A stretch of 64,000 bases of DNA, taken from contig CM106585.1 in NCBI GenBank assembly GCA_048013815.1, positions 3,720,001 to 3,784,000 of the forward strand. Direction: 5' to 3'. Origin of the DNA: Setoptus koraiensis (Eukaryota > Arthropoda). A model generated the notes under the pieces. The model did not search any database. It saw only the letters and a list, made by a program, of their open reading frames with translations, and was not told where the DNA came from. The position numbers were made by a program, and so were the translations under genes. Shown in pieces: positions 36,321 to 48,388 of the stretch. Positions within the stretch are counted from its first letter, which is position 1. The number at the start of each line of letters is the position of its first letter.

Positions 36321-38875
36321 GAGCATCGCCTGTGCACAGGTGAGCAGCGCCACAAGAGCGGCCGATGGCGGCCAGCAACAACAGGTGATATGACGAGCAG
36401 CCGGCGAAAAAGAATGCTCAATTGTCGTCTTGTTGTTACATAACACTGTCACTGACACTGTCCAACAGTGACTGTTGTGGCTGGCAACTTGTGCGACGAC
36501 GACGACGACCACGACCACGACGACAACAACAATTTGCGCGGACGCTGCGCCAACGCCGTCAATGGCGGCTCAAATTCGCAGCGCCAGCGACGGCCAATTC
36601 AATGAATTCCCATTGAAGCTTCTCAGTGGACTTGTGTGAGTCACAAGTTGTGACTCTTCGAAACGCATACGCACACACGAAGACCGGATAAAAGGGCCGG
36701 CGGATCGCAGTTGCGGCGATCGCTGTCGCGCCGCCAATGACGCCCGGCAGCCTTACTCGGCCTTACACGGCGTGTATAACTATTGCTACTCATTCGAACT
36801 CATCGACAATTGGCAGACAATTCGTACAAGCGGCATTGCGCAACAATGCCAGTGACAGTGATAGCCGCAGTGACAGTCGCTGAGCCAGCAACGACAACAA
36901 CGACGACAACAACAATGACAACCATTCACTGTCACCTATAAATACACAATGGCATCATCGCAAGCGCACTGGCCGCTCACGGTGAAAGTGAGCCGTGAGC
37001 CAAACATTACATAATGCGCCATATTATAATGCTGCTTGCCACGACATCGCGCCACATTATAGGACAAGGCAAGCAAACAAAAGTGACTAGAAACGCACCA
37101 TCGAACGAACAAATCTCGGCCCGATTCGCCCGTCAGAGGCCCCGTCGCCGGCCCGTGGATGCGGGCCGGCCCGCTGGCAACAGGTGCGTCTGTCGTGCTT
37201 TGATTTTCAGTGGCGGGAGCGCGATATTTAACTCAACGCTTCCAATGCAATGTGCAATTCGATATGCATATTTTCATGGTTATATCATCGTTCATTTGAT
37301 TGCGCTCGCACCGGAACGCCGCTCAACGGCCGCATGTTGCCGCTATATCCGCCGTCGTGTATAACGTCGTGTATAATTGGGTACAATGTGTTGCATATTG
37401 TGGGGTGTGTGCTGGAAAATGCGGGCCCGACGACGCGAACGCGAATATCGGGCGCTCATTATAGGCCGCACGAGGGCAGCGAGTCATTTGTCGTCAACCA
37501 GCTACTACTTTCTCACACAAACCGGCCTGTCAGACACTTGACAGCGTCAGGTTGACGGGCCGGCCCAGCACCGCCCCTGCTCACGGGCTCTCGGGCTACC
37601 TGTGACGGCGCGACAGTGTCATAAGATAACTATAATAAGATGACTTGGAGACGCACAGTTTGTGTGCGTGCGCGGACCTCACCTGTCGACGGGCCCGTGC
37701 GCCGCTAGCCGCGAACAGCTTACTGTTGGCCGCGCACACTCCTCTCAATTGCATCAATGGCGACTGGCCTCAACACTGACAATATATGAGACACACAACC
37801 AATCACTAATTAGGTAATTAGCACTGGCTGGCGTTGCGTCATGGCGTCAAGAGCCGTCAATTGAGCCCGATGGGCAGCTAGCACGTGCAGCTCGCTTGGG
37901 TTTGTTGCCTGTGATGGAAGCCTGTGAATACGTGAATACTAGATAATACGTGAATATTAGATTGGCAATGAATTGGCAGCCATTGTAAATTTGAGAATTT
38001 GTCTCCGGCGCGCACAGTGGCAAGAGGCCATAAACAACAACAATGACACGATGAGAGAGATTTTGAGACACATTTGACACATAACTGGCACCAGAGAACG
38101 GACAAGAAAGTATCACTTTTGCGCACACTGCTGACAAGGTGTCAGCGGACAAGGTGTCAAACGAGCAGCTGACGACGGCCGGCTGCAAAGGTGTGCCATG
38201 AGCTGTGCTGGCGCGAGGGGGATAATTGTTGGTTTGATCAGCGTCGTCGCTATTATCTGGCCATTTTCGGCGCTCACATCGACAGCGAGTCAGTTATTCA
38301 GTTTGTGTGTCCGATTGGCAGTTGTGGAAGCGCTCGATTCATTTCGCTTCTTTCGGCACTCGCAACGTCGTTTCGAATACGGCGAGTATCGCATTTCCAG
38401 TGGCCAGCATTCGAATTTCGAATGGGCAGTGCGCTGGTCAGCGTTGACATCAGGTGGACAAGTTGCGCGTCTTGCAAGCACCGCCAGCCTCGCAAGTTGT
38501 CCAACGGCTCAGCTTGCAGCGGCCAATGGATTAGATAGGGCGCGTTGTTGAGCTCGTGTATTGTGTGTTGGGGCGATTTCATGTGACGAGCGTGGGAATT
38601 CGCACTCACACACACACACACACACATGACAGTGTGGTTCGCAAAAAGAAGCTGCAAAAAGAATTCGGAATTCGGAGGAATTCACTCGACGACAAGCGCT
38701 CCTGTTTTTGCGGTCGCGCTCGCACTTGTGCCCGTGAGCATGGATTCCGAAAGAATCGGCGAAAATCGGCGAGAACCGGCGAGATTCGACAAGAGAAAAG
38801 ACAAGAGAAAAGACCCACTCGACGAAGGGTCTAACCAACGCGCAAAACAAACAAAGTGACAAATGATGTAATTAC

Positions 38876-39692
38876 CTTTTTTCTTTTGCTTCTGCGAGTC
38901 CTGCGAGTTTGAGCTCTGGTCGTCGTCGTCCATCATGTGATTGGTTCCGTGGCTCAGCATGTCCAGATCGTGTTGCAGTTGCTCGGCGCTGGCCATGGCA
39001 ACCTGATGCTGATGCAAATGAGCGTGATGCTGCACTTGTTGTTGCTGTTGTTGTTGCTGTTGATGGATTGTGGCACTTGTTGCGGCGGCTTGATTTGATT
39101 GGCTGGCCGTTGCTGTTGCTGCTGATGAGTTGTTGTTGGAACTGTTGTTGTTGTTGTTGTTGTTGCTGTTGTTTTGGTTGTTTGTTGTGGCCAAAATATC
39201 TAAATGTTGACTTAGCGAGTGATGATGATTGTGATTTAATTGATGATGGTGACTATTTAAATTGTGATGAGTCAATTGATGATGATGGGCCACAGCGGCA
39301 ACAACACTGCTGGCGGCCGATGTTGCGTTTGCGCCGCCAACCGCCGGGCCGCTATTTGCGCCGTTTGTTTGAGCATGCTGATGATGATGATGGTTTAAAT
39401 GATGATTTAAATGATGATGATGATGATTTAAGTGATGATGATGCGCCGCGGCTGCAGTCAGAGCAACGGCGGCGGCCGCGTTCACGGCGCCCACGGGTAA
39501 ACCGTCCGTGGCACCGTTGGCGACACCAATGACATTGTTGTAATTAGAATGCACATGATGCGACAAATGATTCAATTGATGATGATGACTGTTCAAATGA
39601 TGGTGACTGTTCAAATGGTGATGATGGTGACCATTCAAATGATGATGGCTGGCCATCAGTTCGGCGCCTATATAATGATTGTACTCGCTCAT
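38876..39692 (-). CDS. sv: Pax2/5/8 coding exon 1 (proposed; His-rich N-terminus)
   Basis: From the ATG at 39692 (MSEYNHYIGAELMA) 272 codons stay open to a donor AAAAAAG|GTAATT in phase 1. That is exactly the phase needed by the exon 2 acceptor (G + GC = Gly of GHGG). The protein is dominated by the motif HHHLN/HHLNH repeated more than ten times, with Ala and Asn runs, a nine-Gln run and an acidic end before the KQKKK junction. Same strand, same compositional style as exons 4-5, compatible phase and no other gene between support the link, but it spans 21 kb. The alternative is the first exon of a homeobox gene (KQKKK often precedes a homeodomain), yet I found no homeodomain downstream. Confidence 0.6.
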
Positions 39693-42600
39693 GCTGACTT
39701 TGGCTGGATTTGGCGACTGCTCGGGCCTCAATACGACAGCATCTCAGCAGCTCACCTGTTGCACTGTGTCTATTCTTGTGTTTGTAATTGTGGCTTGAGA
39801 TTTGTGATTTCCGGTCACTATAATTGTGATAATTATTGTTGTTTCTGTTGGTTCAATCAGTTGCGAGTTGCAACTCGCTGATAACTTGCTATATGTTTTG
39901 CATAAATTTGAATGCCGGTAGGTTTGAATTGCAGCAATTGATTTGATGACTCACTGATTCACCTGTTTTGGGTCACGGCCGCTGTGGGCCAATACAACTT
40001 GACGTGTGTGTGTGTGTGTGTGTTGCGCAATTTGTCGCGATTCGTTTCGACAAATCCGTTTCGGCGAGTCTTGGTCGAATCTCTAAATCTCTGCAGAATT
40101 TTCTCTGTCTCTGTGTGTGTGTCTCTCGCGATCAGCTTGCAACGACCGACAACAACAACAACAACAAAGCACGACAACGGTTATCGTGGTGGACAAATCG
40201 TTTCTCTCGCAATCTCGCTCTGTCTCTCTAGTGGGCACAACGAGCGCGCGTACAACAATAAAAACAATGCTACTTACACGACAAACCCGACCAAACTATT
40301 ATCAATGAATTCATTTTTGGCCCTGTGCGCATGCGTGCTCTTGAAAGTCGCCCTCGCGCGCATGCGCGCCCGCCACAACTCCCACTACATCGAGCGAGCA
40401 GCGAACGAGCGAATTCTCTCTCTCGCTGCGTTCTCTCGTTGCGTTCTCTTGCTCCAAGTTCCAAGTTCGAACTGTGCCGAATGTTCTAAATTGGGCACAA
40501 TTCTCTGCGAACTCCTAATTGAATTGCTGCTGCCGCTGCCGCCGAATGTTGATCAGTGTTGCACTGGCGTAACAGCACACACGAGAGGTTGCCGCCCCCG
40601 CACGGCGTCAATTCGAACTCGGCGGCAAACAGGCCAACAGTTACTTTTGAGCTGCTCGTTATTTGTTTATCTCTGATCCAGTGCGCTAAACAACGCGTTG
40701 AGTAGCGAGAATTCTGTGTATTTCCATTCGAATATATTTTATATCATAATATTTGCACTCCATTCTATCAGAATATGATGAAAATATTACAGTAGAGAAA
40801 CGAGCGGCGAAAGAACGCCGCCAGCTGACACCGGTCGACAATGCGCCGAAATGGAAATGAATCGAGAAGCCGATAAAATAAGCGCCACAGCGGCAATATT
40901 TATTAATTAATATTAACAACGTGGCGGATATCGGCAAACTAATGGTCAGAATGCTGCCGTCGCTAGAATTGAGCACGCCAGATCCAGTTGAACGAGGCAA
41001 CAAACAAACGAATAATGACAACAGGACATTTCGAGCACGCCAGAGCAAGAAAGAAAGTGTTGCAATCAACTCACAACCCTGCCGACAAACGAACGATTCT
41101 CTTGTTTTTGACTTGTTTTCGACTTGTTTTCGACTTGTTTTTCGAATCAATTCAATTTCACTCTATGCTGTATTCACTCGACACTTGTAACAACACCAAA
41201 ATATGTAATCGTGACTGACTTCCGGTCATTTGTGCCACGCCGTCGCTTGCAACAATCGATGATGTTGCAGTGTAATGAGTATAATGATCAGCTGGCCACC
41301 ATTCAAATCACCATACGAACATCGGGCAAACATTATAAAAAAAAATTATTTACAGGTGAATATCTGGCCAGTTGTGCTTTGTAGTTGTGATTGGTTCATT
41401 TTTATCGACTCGTCTACCGACTTGTCGAGCGCCCGACAGCCGATCGAATCAGGCTACCAGAACGACTCGATTTTGGGCAGACATTCAGACACTTTTGAGC
41501 CTGTCGCTGGATTGGATTCATTTGATACTATTTCCATTTGGTGTGCGTCTGAAATAGCTTGGGCTGACACCCTGAAAAATGCAGCCCAAGTAGCAGTGGA
41601 ATTTCTTCGTGTTCACTTTATGTGTATGTGTGTGTGTGTGAGCTAATTAACAAAGCTGCCAGCTTGCCGTTTTCTTGGAATGTTTGCCAATCGAGAGAGA
41701 GAGAGAGAGACATTATTATTTTTGTCGCCAATACTGATGTGATCGCGGGCTAGACAGCGCACCGCACACACATGTACAAAATAATAATGTCACTCATTAT
41801 CCACGGTTGCAGTGTAGAGTTGATCTTGAAAATAACAACAACACGACATGACAAGGTATTCAAATTATGTGCAACTAGTGAAAAAAAGTCATATAGGTTC
41901 GTATAGCAGTGAGCCCGGCAATTGATGTATTGTAATTATCTAACGTAATTATCATATTGCACGCACTGTGTCTTTATTTATTTATTTAATTGTGGCCGTC
42001 ATTAATTTGTGCCATCTCACCTTTTGCTAGTGTCACCTGTCTTTTTCTAATATCGCCAGCCAGTTAGCCGACACTGCCAACCATTGCCAGCCTAACAATA
42101 GCCTTGAATAGCGAGCGATCACATCAGTGCGGTTTCTTCTGTTCGGAGGAGCCACAATATTCATACGACGACAGCATAGACTTATTTGATTTGTCAATCC
42201 GAATTTATTTATTTTTTTATTCATTTTCTCGTACACGCTGTGGAGGCAACAATGTGTGCGTTTCCATGACAACAATGAATCGCATGATGAAAGTTCATTA
42301 GGAGATGACGCAAACACACTGATGATAATAATAATAATAATAATTTTGACAATGACAATAATAAACTTGTTGTTCGCAAACTAGACTGCACTGTCTGACA
42401 GAGCAGTCGCAAATTAATAGGCGATTCAATTGGCGGCCCTCGTTAGCGCCCGTCACAGTGACACTATGTGGCGCATAGACCATCCATGATAGACGCTGAC
42501 GATTGTCGCTGGCCGATGTCGTGCGCTTTGCAAATAATTTCCTAATAATAATAATTTTTTTGACAGGCCGCCAAGCCATCCAACGGCCGGACACAAAGTT

Positions 42601-42981
42601 TGACGAGCGGCGCCGATCCACCAATTTTTGCCGGCAATTTGGTTCGCCGGCTGGCGTCTTGTTGCTTGCACTTCCGGTGAGCTCAAACGCGGCCCAATAC
42701 GCGCCATTTAAACGCCGCCGCCGCGGCTCACATTTAAACCACTGACCACTGATTCAAGCCACACTGAGACCACACAACAGGTGCCACAGTTTGAGCCATC
42801 AAGCCAGTGTGTGTGTGTGTCGCATAGTTGTCATTATGCAAATTATCGCGTGTCATAAGAAGCTGCCCGCTTGCGTACACGCCCCACGTTTCTCAGGCTC
42901 CGTCGGCTCTCATTCACCTGTTGCCCGCTGCCACCAGACGCTCAGTGCCACAGGAAAGCCACACACGTCGATGCGCCGACA

Positions 42982-43084
42982 CCATATGATATCATATGAG
43001 ACCACATGAGATCATATGAGATCATATGAGACCATATGACTCATATGATACGAGACCATGTGAGGACAGGTGAGGACAGGTGAG
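42982..43084. repeat. 10-bp ATCATATGAG-type repeat
   Basis: About seven drifting units (ATCATATGAG, ACCATATGAC), then GAGGACAGGT units. Confidence 0.85.
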
Positions 43085-43291
43085 CATCGAGCGACGCTCA
43101 ATGGTCAGTTGCGACAATCGAGACAAGTCTGTGGTGACAACATCACACAATCACACTATCACAAATCATCGCAAGTCAGTGAGATCGGACAATCAAATTA
43201 TTGCAACTATGCAATTGACATGATAATTATATGCACAAAGTTTATTTGTTTGGCCTGTGTTCCACTTGTGGCCTCGCCGGCTCCATTGGCC

Positions 43292-43404
43292 GGCCTTTAT
43301 TTATTTTATGTGGCCTTTATTTATTTTGTTTGGCCTTCATTTATCTTATAAGGCCTTCATTTGATTTTATTTGGCTTTTATTCATTTTATCTGGCTTTTG
43401 TTTG
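43292..43404. repeat. 20-bp tandem repeat, about six copies
   Basis: Unit GGCCTTTATTTATTTTATGT with increasing divergence rightward. Confidence 0.88.
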
Positions 43405-43740
43405 GCGTGATCTGACTTGCCAGCCGGCAGCTTGCTTATTTCGCCAACGGCACCAACAATAACAACTGGCAAACTTGAGCATTCACCATCATCGTTTCTT
43501 CATCAAACGATTTCCGTCGGCTGCGTGCGGTCAGCCCGCAGCAACATCCGTCATACGCGGGCCTCAGTCATTGATGGTTTGCTGTTGGGCCGCAATCCGT
43601 TCCGTGGCCGAATCCGTGGCTTGTGCCGCCCGGTTACGCAAGCCCGACAATGTGCGGTTCGGCGGCGACAGTAGCGACTCTCGGCCCGAGAGTCTCGGGC
43701 CAGCGCCGGCTGGCTGCCGGGCGGATCAACGGGCGCTACC

Positions 43741-43810
43741 AGAGTGTCGATGCGCCAGAGTGTCGATGCGCCAGAGTATCGATGCGCCAGAGCGTCGATG
43801 AACCAGAGTC
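43741..43810. repeat. 18-bp tandem repeat, four copies
   Basis: Unit AGAGTGTCGATGCGCC plus a short spacer; nearly exact. Confidence 0.88.
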
Positions 43811-45455
43811 GGCAGAGTTGGCGATGGACCCAAAGTTGTGCAAAATGATACAATAATTGTTGGTTGGTCGCCGATAAAATCGTTGTCTGTATCATTACGA
43901 AGCTGCCCCGCGTGTTTCAGTTCAGTTCCGTTAGGTTCGCTCCGGGTTGCAAGTGACCGTTGCCGGGACTCGTGTTTTAATTCAAAAAATGCCAATAATT
44001 GAGCGCTGGCAGCGCGCAAACAATCGCCGGGCCGAAGCGCGTTTCAGTGTGTCATCTCGCTCAGATCGCCTGAGTTATCATTATCGGTTTGCCCGCTAAC
44101 GGTGATAGGTGACCACTGACGCGCGCCGTTTTGCGTAGATCGGGCTCAAATTGCAAAAATTTATGGCACTTTTATCGCAAGTGAATAAGAGCGCCACAAC
44201 TTGGCAACGAGTAAAACTGCAATAATTCTCTGGCATCGCGACCAGAGAAACGCGCAACAAAAATGGGGCCAAAGTCGACGCCAGTCGAGCTGCCGTGATT
44301 GTCCGCGTTGCTTGGGCCGCGCGAATGGCGATTGTTGTGGGCGTGCACTGGCCGCTCGTCAGGCCGGGACGCCCGCTCCGTCCGCCGGCCAGTATCACCT
44401 GGCGCCTGCACGTGCTGCGGCCGTTACACTGGCCGCAACATTTGCAACTGGAATTATCGGCGCTGCCCATCGGGCATCAAGGTGAGCCAACGGCCAGCGG
44501 CAAGCAGTGGTCAGTTCGCAGTTTGCGTCGTCGTTTGCGTCGGTGTTTGCGTCGGTGTTTGGGGCCGGCCATTGCCGAATGCGGCCAGCGATTGCCAAAT
44601 ATGACCAGTGAGTGTGTGTGACGTGAATGAAGACGACCGGCGATGATGAGCCCGCAACGGCGGCCAACAATGAATGAAAGTGACAGCAATTCAGAAATAA
44701 ACAATGATGCGGCCATGTAATTATCGTCGCTCGTGCTGGCTCTTGCGGCGGCCCGATCCGCGCCGGCCGCCGCCGCTCGTCTGTCCCGCTCGCCCGTCTG
44801 TCCCGCTCGCTCGTCTGTCCCGCTCGCCCGTCATCGGGCCTCATCTTGCGATCATGCGGCATGGTGGGCTGGTGCGCGCGTCCCCGGCCGGCCCGGCCGA
44901 CCCGCAACTGTCGCGGCCAATCGCAGCTGGAGCCGTGCGTGTCCGCAGTCGATTCGATTAGCCGCCCGTCGGACGGAGCGCGAGTTACAAGTTGACGCAC
45001 GGTTGCTGGCTGGACAGTATTGTTTGTCATTATTTTGTGTCGCCGGTGGCGGCCGTCATTATTGGCACCACTTAATCGCTTCATGCGATGCCTAATGATG
45101 CGAACCGCGATCGGCATCAACGCGCCCGTACACGATGATATAAAATATCACTTGCTTCTGTCGGGCAGACGACGCACGACGGGCCGCGCGAATATTGGCC
45201 GGCACACCGAAGCGTTCTTTTGGCCAGCAGATCGAAGCGTTCTCTTGGCCAGAAGTGCAACTCGGGCACCGCAACACGGCGCATCACGGAAGCATCGATC
45301 AAGTGGAGCAATCGCTGGCAGTGTGTGTGTGTGTAGGCAATTGCGCTAACGGGAATGCTACGAAAATTGGCCCAATATTTCGGATATTGGCCGCCGGCGA
45401 CGCTGCTGTTGCTGTCCATTGTTTATAATGACGCCGGCGTCCCTTTCAAAGTCAC

Positions 45456-46256
45456 CTGCCGCTGCCCTCCAATTAGCTGTCCAGTTCAATTTCGAATTCG
45501 CATTCGCATTCGCATTCGAATCCAAATTCGAATTGGCGTTCGCAGTGACATTGATACTTGACGGATAGAAAACAAACGGCCCAGCCTGGTCCACCGCGCT
45601 GCCCGAACAAACGCCGGCAACAGGTTCGCTGCCCGCTCCCGACCGGCCGCTCTCCCGCTGCCGCTCCAGATGGCGCGCCTCCTCGCGGCGCCACCACTCG
45701 AACGGGTCCCGCTTTGTGTCGCTGTCGCCCTGTTCCTGCTGCTGCTGACGCTGTTGCTGCTGCTGCTGCAATCTGTCCATTGACGGTGCTCTATAGTTTC
45801 TGTTCAATGTCGCCGAGTTTCTCGCCAACGCCGCCGCCGCTGCCGATGCACCAATTATTCCCGATGGCGGCCCGAGCGCCGCTTGTGCGCCCGGCCCCCT
45901 GTTGTATAACAGTGTGGGCGGGGCGCTCATCTCACGCCAGTGCGGTACGGGTGCGGACGCGGCCGTAGCTGCTGCGGTGGCCGGCGTCGCATACAACAAG
46001 TGGCTGCTCATTGTGGGGCCCAAATTGGTGCAGCTCGAGTCTAGGCAAAACGACCTGAGAGTGGAGCTCGAGGAACAGGTGGAGTCAGCTGATGGCGGCC
46101 TCCTGTCCGCGGACGACAGCTGACAGTTGTTGTTGTTGTTGATGATATTGTTGTTGGTGTTGATGTTGTTGTTGTTGTTGTTGTTGGTGCTGCTGGTGTT
46201 GCTGGATGCGTGATTGCCGTTGGTCCATCTCTCGGTCGATTGTTTGGCGCTGTAAT
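45456..46256 (-). CDS. Third coding exon of the large acidic protein (proposed)
   Basis: An acceptor CGAAACAG at 46257, preceded by a pyrimidine stretch, joins in phase to exon 2 (G + AT = Asp), and a CAG|GTGACT donor closes the exon in phase 1. The 267 codons hold an Asn run, Ser clusters, an Ala-rich stretch (AAAAALARNSATLNRNYR), a Gln run, then FEWWRREEARHLERQ and an Asn/Ala dipeptide run. Nothing enzymatic is visible. Matching phase, shared strand and similar composition argue that it continues the gene at 48389-54452. The remaining 3' exon was not located. It might instead be a separate gene. Confidence 0.5.
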
Positions 46257-47240
46257 CTGTTTCGATTGTCGTCGTTGGATGGTGCGTGCGTTTGTTTGCG
46301 TGAGGTGCCGGTAGGGAAGAAAACAGAAAGAGGTCAGTGGATGATGTTGACTGGATTGCCGTCGCTTCATTCAGTCGGTTTAGTCGGTTTAGTCGGTTTA
46401 GCTGGTTCGGTTGGTTGGGGCCGGCAACGTTCGGCTGTGAGCGAGGCAGACTGGAACAGGAGCGAACAATTATGCAAATTGTGGCCGCTGCGCCGGTTGT
46501 CCGCAACTGACCGCGCGGCCCGCGCGGTGTCTCTCGTTGGGTCGGGCCGGGCGTTTTCTGGCAACCAGCCAAGGGCTCGACGCACAGCGACAGAGCGAGC
46601 GAAAGCGACTTGCCCAAGATGACAGACCTATAATGGGCCAAGTTGGCGAGCGGTTAATGATGGCAACAGCGGTAGAGTCACGTCCGCGCGGTCGCGTTTA
46701 AACAATCGCCGGTTCGCATTCGCAGCCAACGAAGAAGCCAGCGGCACCAAACGTCATTCATTCATAATAATGATAACAGCGCGACAATAATAATAATAAT
46801 AATATATAATAGTGTGCCTTTTGTCAGTCCAATCATGGCCGTCAGTTGGCAGCGAGTTTATGAATGAACTGACTTGAAAACATTTTTAAACAATGGCCAC
46901 TCGCTAATGCGTGTGTGTGTGTGTTGCGCCAGTGAGAGTCATGATCGCGATGATTACGTAATTCATAACATCAACTCAAGCTGCTGATCGCTGTCAGTAA
47001 TTACTGCCCATTTCCGTTGCATGGCAGTGGCGCAGTGTGGCCACTTGTTGTTGGCCAACTGCCGGTCAGCTGATGGTTAGCAGTTGCTATATCAATGCAC
47101 CAGCGGCATCTATGACGCGTCTTGCGCCACTATCGTTGTTTTAATCACCTGACGAGACTTGGCTTGTGGGCTCAGCAGCTGACCGGACTGTCACTGATGT
47201 TATGTCACCATTGTCACCAGTTGATACAATTGCAACTGGC

Positions 47241-47243
<3 letters not shown>

Positions 47244-47292
<49 letters not shown>
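47244..47292. repeat. (CA)n microsatellite
   Basis: About 24 CA units. Confidence 0.95.
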
Positions 47293-47294
<2 letters not shown>

Positions 47295-47701
47295 GGCCAA
47301 CGAGCAACCGGCAGCAGGTGATTAAGATCTAGCCAGTGTTCGGATTAACGTGTTGGCACTGTCAACGTGCACGTTGAGCGGCGGCACGTTGACGGCGGCG
47401 GCCCGAGAGGAAACAGGAAGGATGACGGGAGGTTACATCACAACGGCAGCAGTTGGCAACAACAGAGTTGAGCACACAGTTGACAACTGACCGGCACATG
47501 ACGCCAACAGTTGCACAGTTGTCGCCAAATGGCGCAACAGTCGTTGCGCGCCGGACACCACTCAACGGGCAGCTCACCTGGTGACAAACATGACGCAGTG
47601 GATGACGCGCGATGACCATCAACATTGATAGCGACAACGCTGCGAATGGTAATTAACGGTTGACGGTGAATATAGTGGCAGGCAAACGCACACACACAAG
47701 C

Positions 47702-47729
47702 CAGTTTGGCCACTGCAGTGGCCAAACTG
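47702..47729. repeat. Perfect 28-bp palindrome
   Basis: CAGTTTGGCCACTG followed directly by its exact reverse complement, without a loop. Confidence 0.85.
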
Positions 47730-48388
47730 ACGCTGCAGCCAAACAAACACTGGTCAGTTGGGCGAACGCTGGCACTGGTCAAGGTGACAGCGGCACAGGG
47801 AGGAAGTGGCACCAGCGACGGCAGCGCCAACGCGGCCGACGCAAATAACGGCCACTATTAAACTGTTACAACTGTTATGACCATTACAACTATATAGCGA
47901 CTCATATTCACGACCAGCAACTGGCGCTCGTGAGCAACCTGTTTCCTGTTGGGCTCGTGCCGGGCCGGCAGCGTGCGTCCATTGCGGTTATGAGCGGCCG
48001 CTGTCTCACCTGGTTGCCACGACAACTGGCCGCTCTCGCTGCTCTTTGCTACTGCAATTAATTCAAAATTTCAAAATTCATCCCAACAGCGCCAGCGATG
48101 AATTAATGCGCGCCGCCGGCCAGACGGTCACGTCAGCCAACAATCTGGCAATTTATGCGGCAAGAGTTGTTGTTTGTTTGAATGTGTCCCATTAACTGGT
48201 ACACACGATGAGTGCACGATTTGCACGCGATTACGTGAAGCCGGCATGCAGATTCGACGCGGCAGCGACTTCCGCCCGGTCGCGCCAATCATCTAGCGCC
48301 CATAATGATACAATGAATCACGTCAGCATGGCCAATCATTGTATTGAACCAATTAATAAATAAATTCATTATTACATACTGCACTCAC

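Larger units (their letters stand above)
17684..38875 (-). other. Proposed Pax2/5/8 intron 1 (21.2 kb), repeat-rich
   Basis: No gene could be supported on either strand. The DNA is visibly GC-richer than the window ends and is made of triplet-like words (GTTGTC, CAACGA, GGCC) and many unrelated minisatellites with units of 8-22 bp. It also has strong hairpins at 23138-23183, 30923-30979, 32575-32610 and 36225-36320. Many open frames over 60 codons are low-complexity and overlap on both strands. I saw no transposase, reverse transcriptase, tRNA or homeobox. Enhancers for a developmental gene are likely here but cannot be identified by eye. Confidence 0.5.
39693..45455. other. Region between Pax2/5/8 exon 1 and the acidic gene's third exon
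   Basis: No firm gene. It should hold the Pax2/5/8 promoter (right of 39692) and the missing 3' exon(s) of the minus-strand gene at 45456-54452. A possible minus-strand exon begins at 41571 after a good acceptor (TGCATTTTTCAG). Repeats: (GT)n near 40003-40023, a GA tract near 41695-41710, arrays at 42982-43084, 43292-43404 and 43741-43810, and a 17-bp GC-rich repeat near 44778-44835. Confidence 0.45.
46257..48388 (-). other. Intron between exons 2 and 3 of the acidic gene (2.1 kb)
   Basis: Non-coding. It contains a GTCGGTTTA 9-bp repeat (46365-46420), a TAA tract (about 46786-46806), a (CA)n tract (47244-47292) and a perfect 28-bp palindrome (47702-47729). Donor GTGAGT is clear. Confidence 0.5.

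Noticed and set aside
38876-39692. First exon of a separate homeobox gene
   Set aside because: The KQKKK end would suit a homeodomain gene, but no homeodomain was found downstream and the phase-1 donor fits Pax2/5/8 exon 2. Kept only as an alternative.
40686-41150. 154-codon minus-strand frame with hydrophobic stretches
   Set aside because: No ATG-supported gene structure, no recognisable domain, and composition like the surrounding non-coding DNA.
46257-46641. Upstream part of the frame containing exon 3 of the acidic gene
   Set aside because: Open only by chance and encodes no recognisable block; the in-phase acceptor at 46257 gives a better model.
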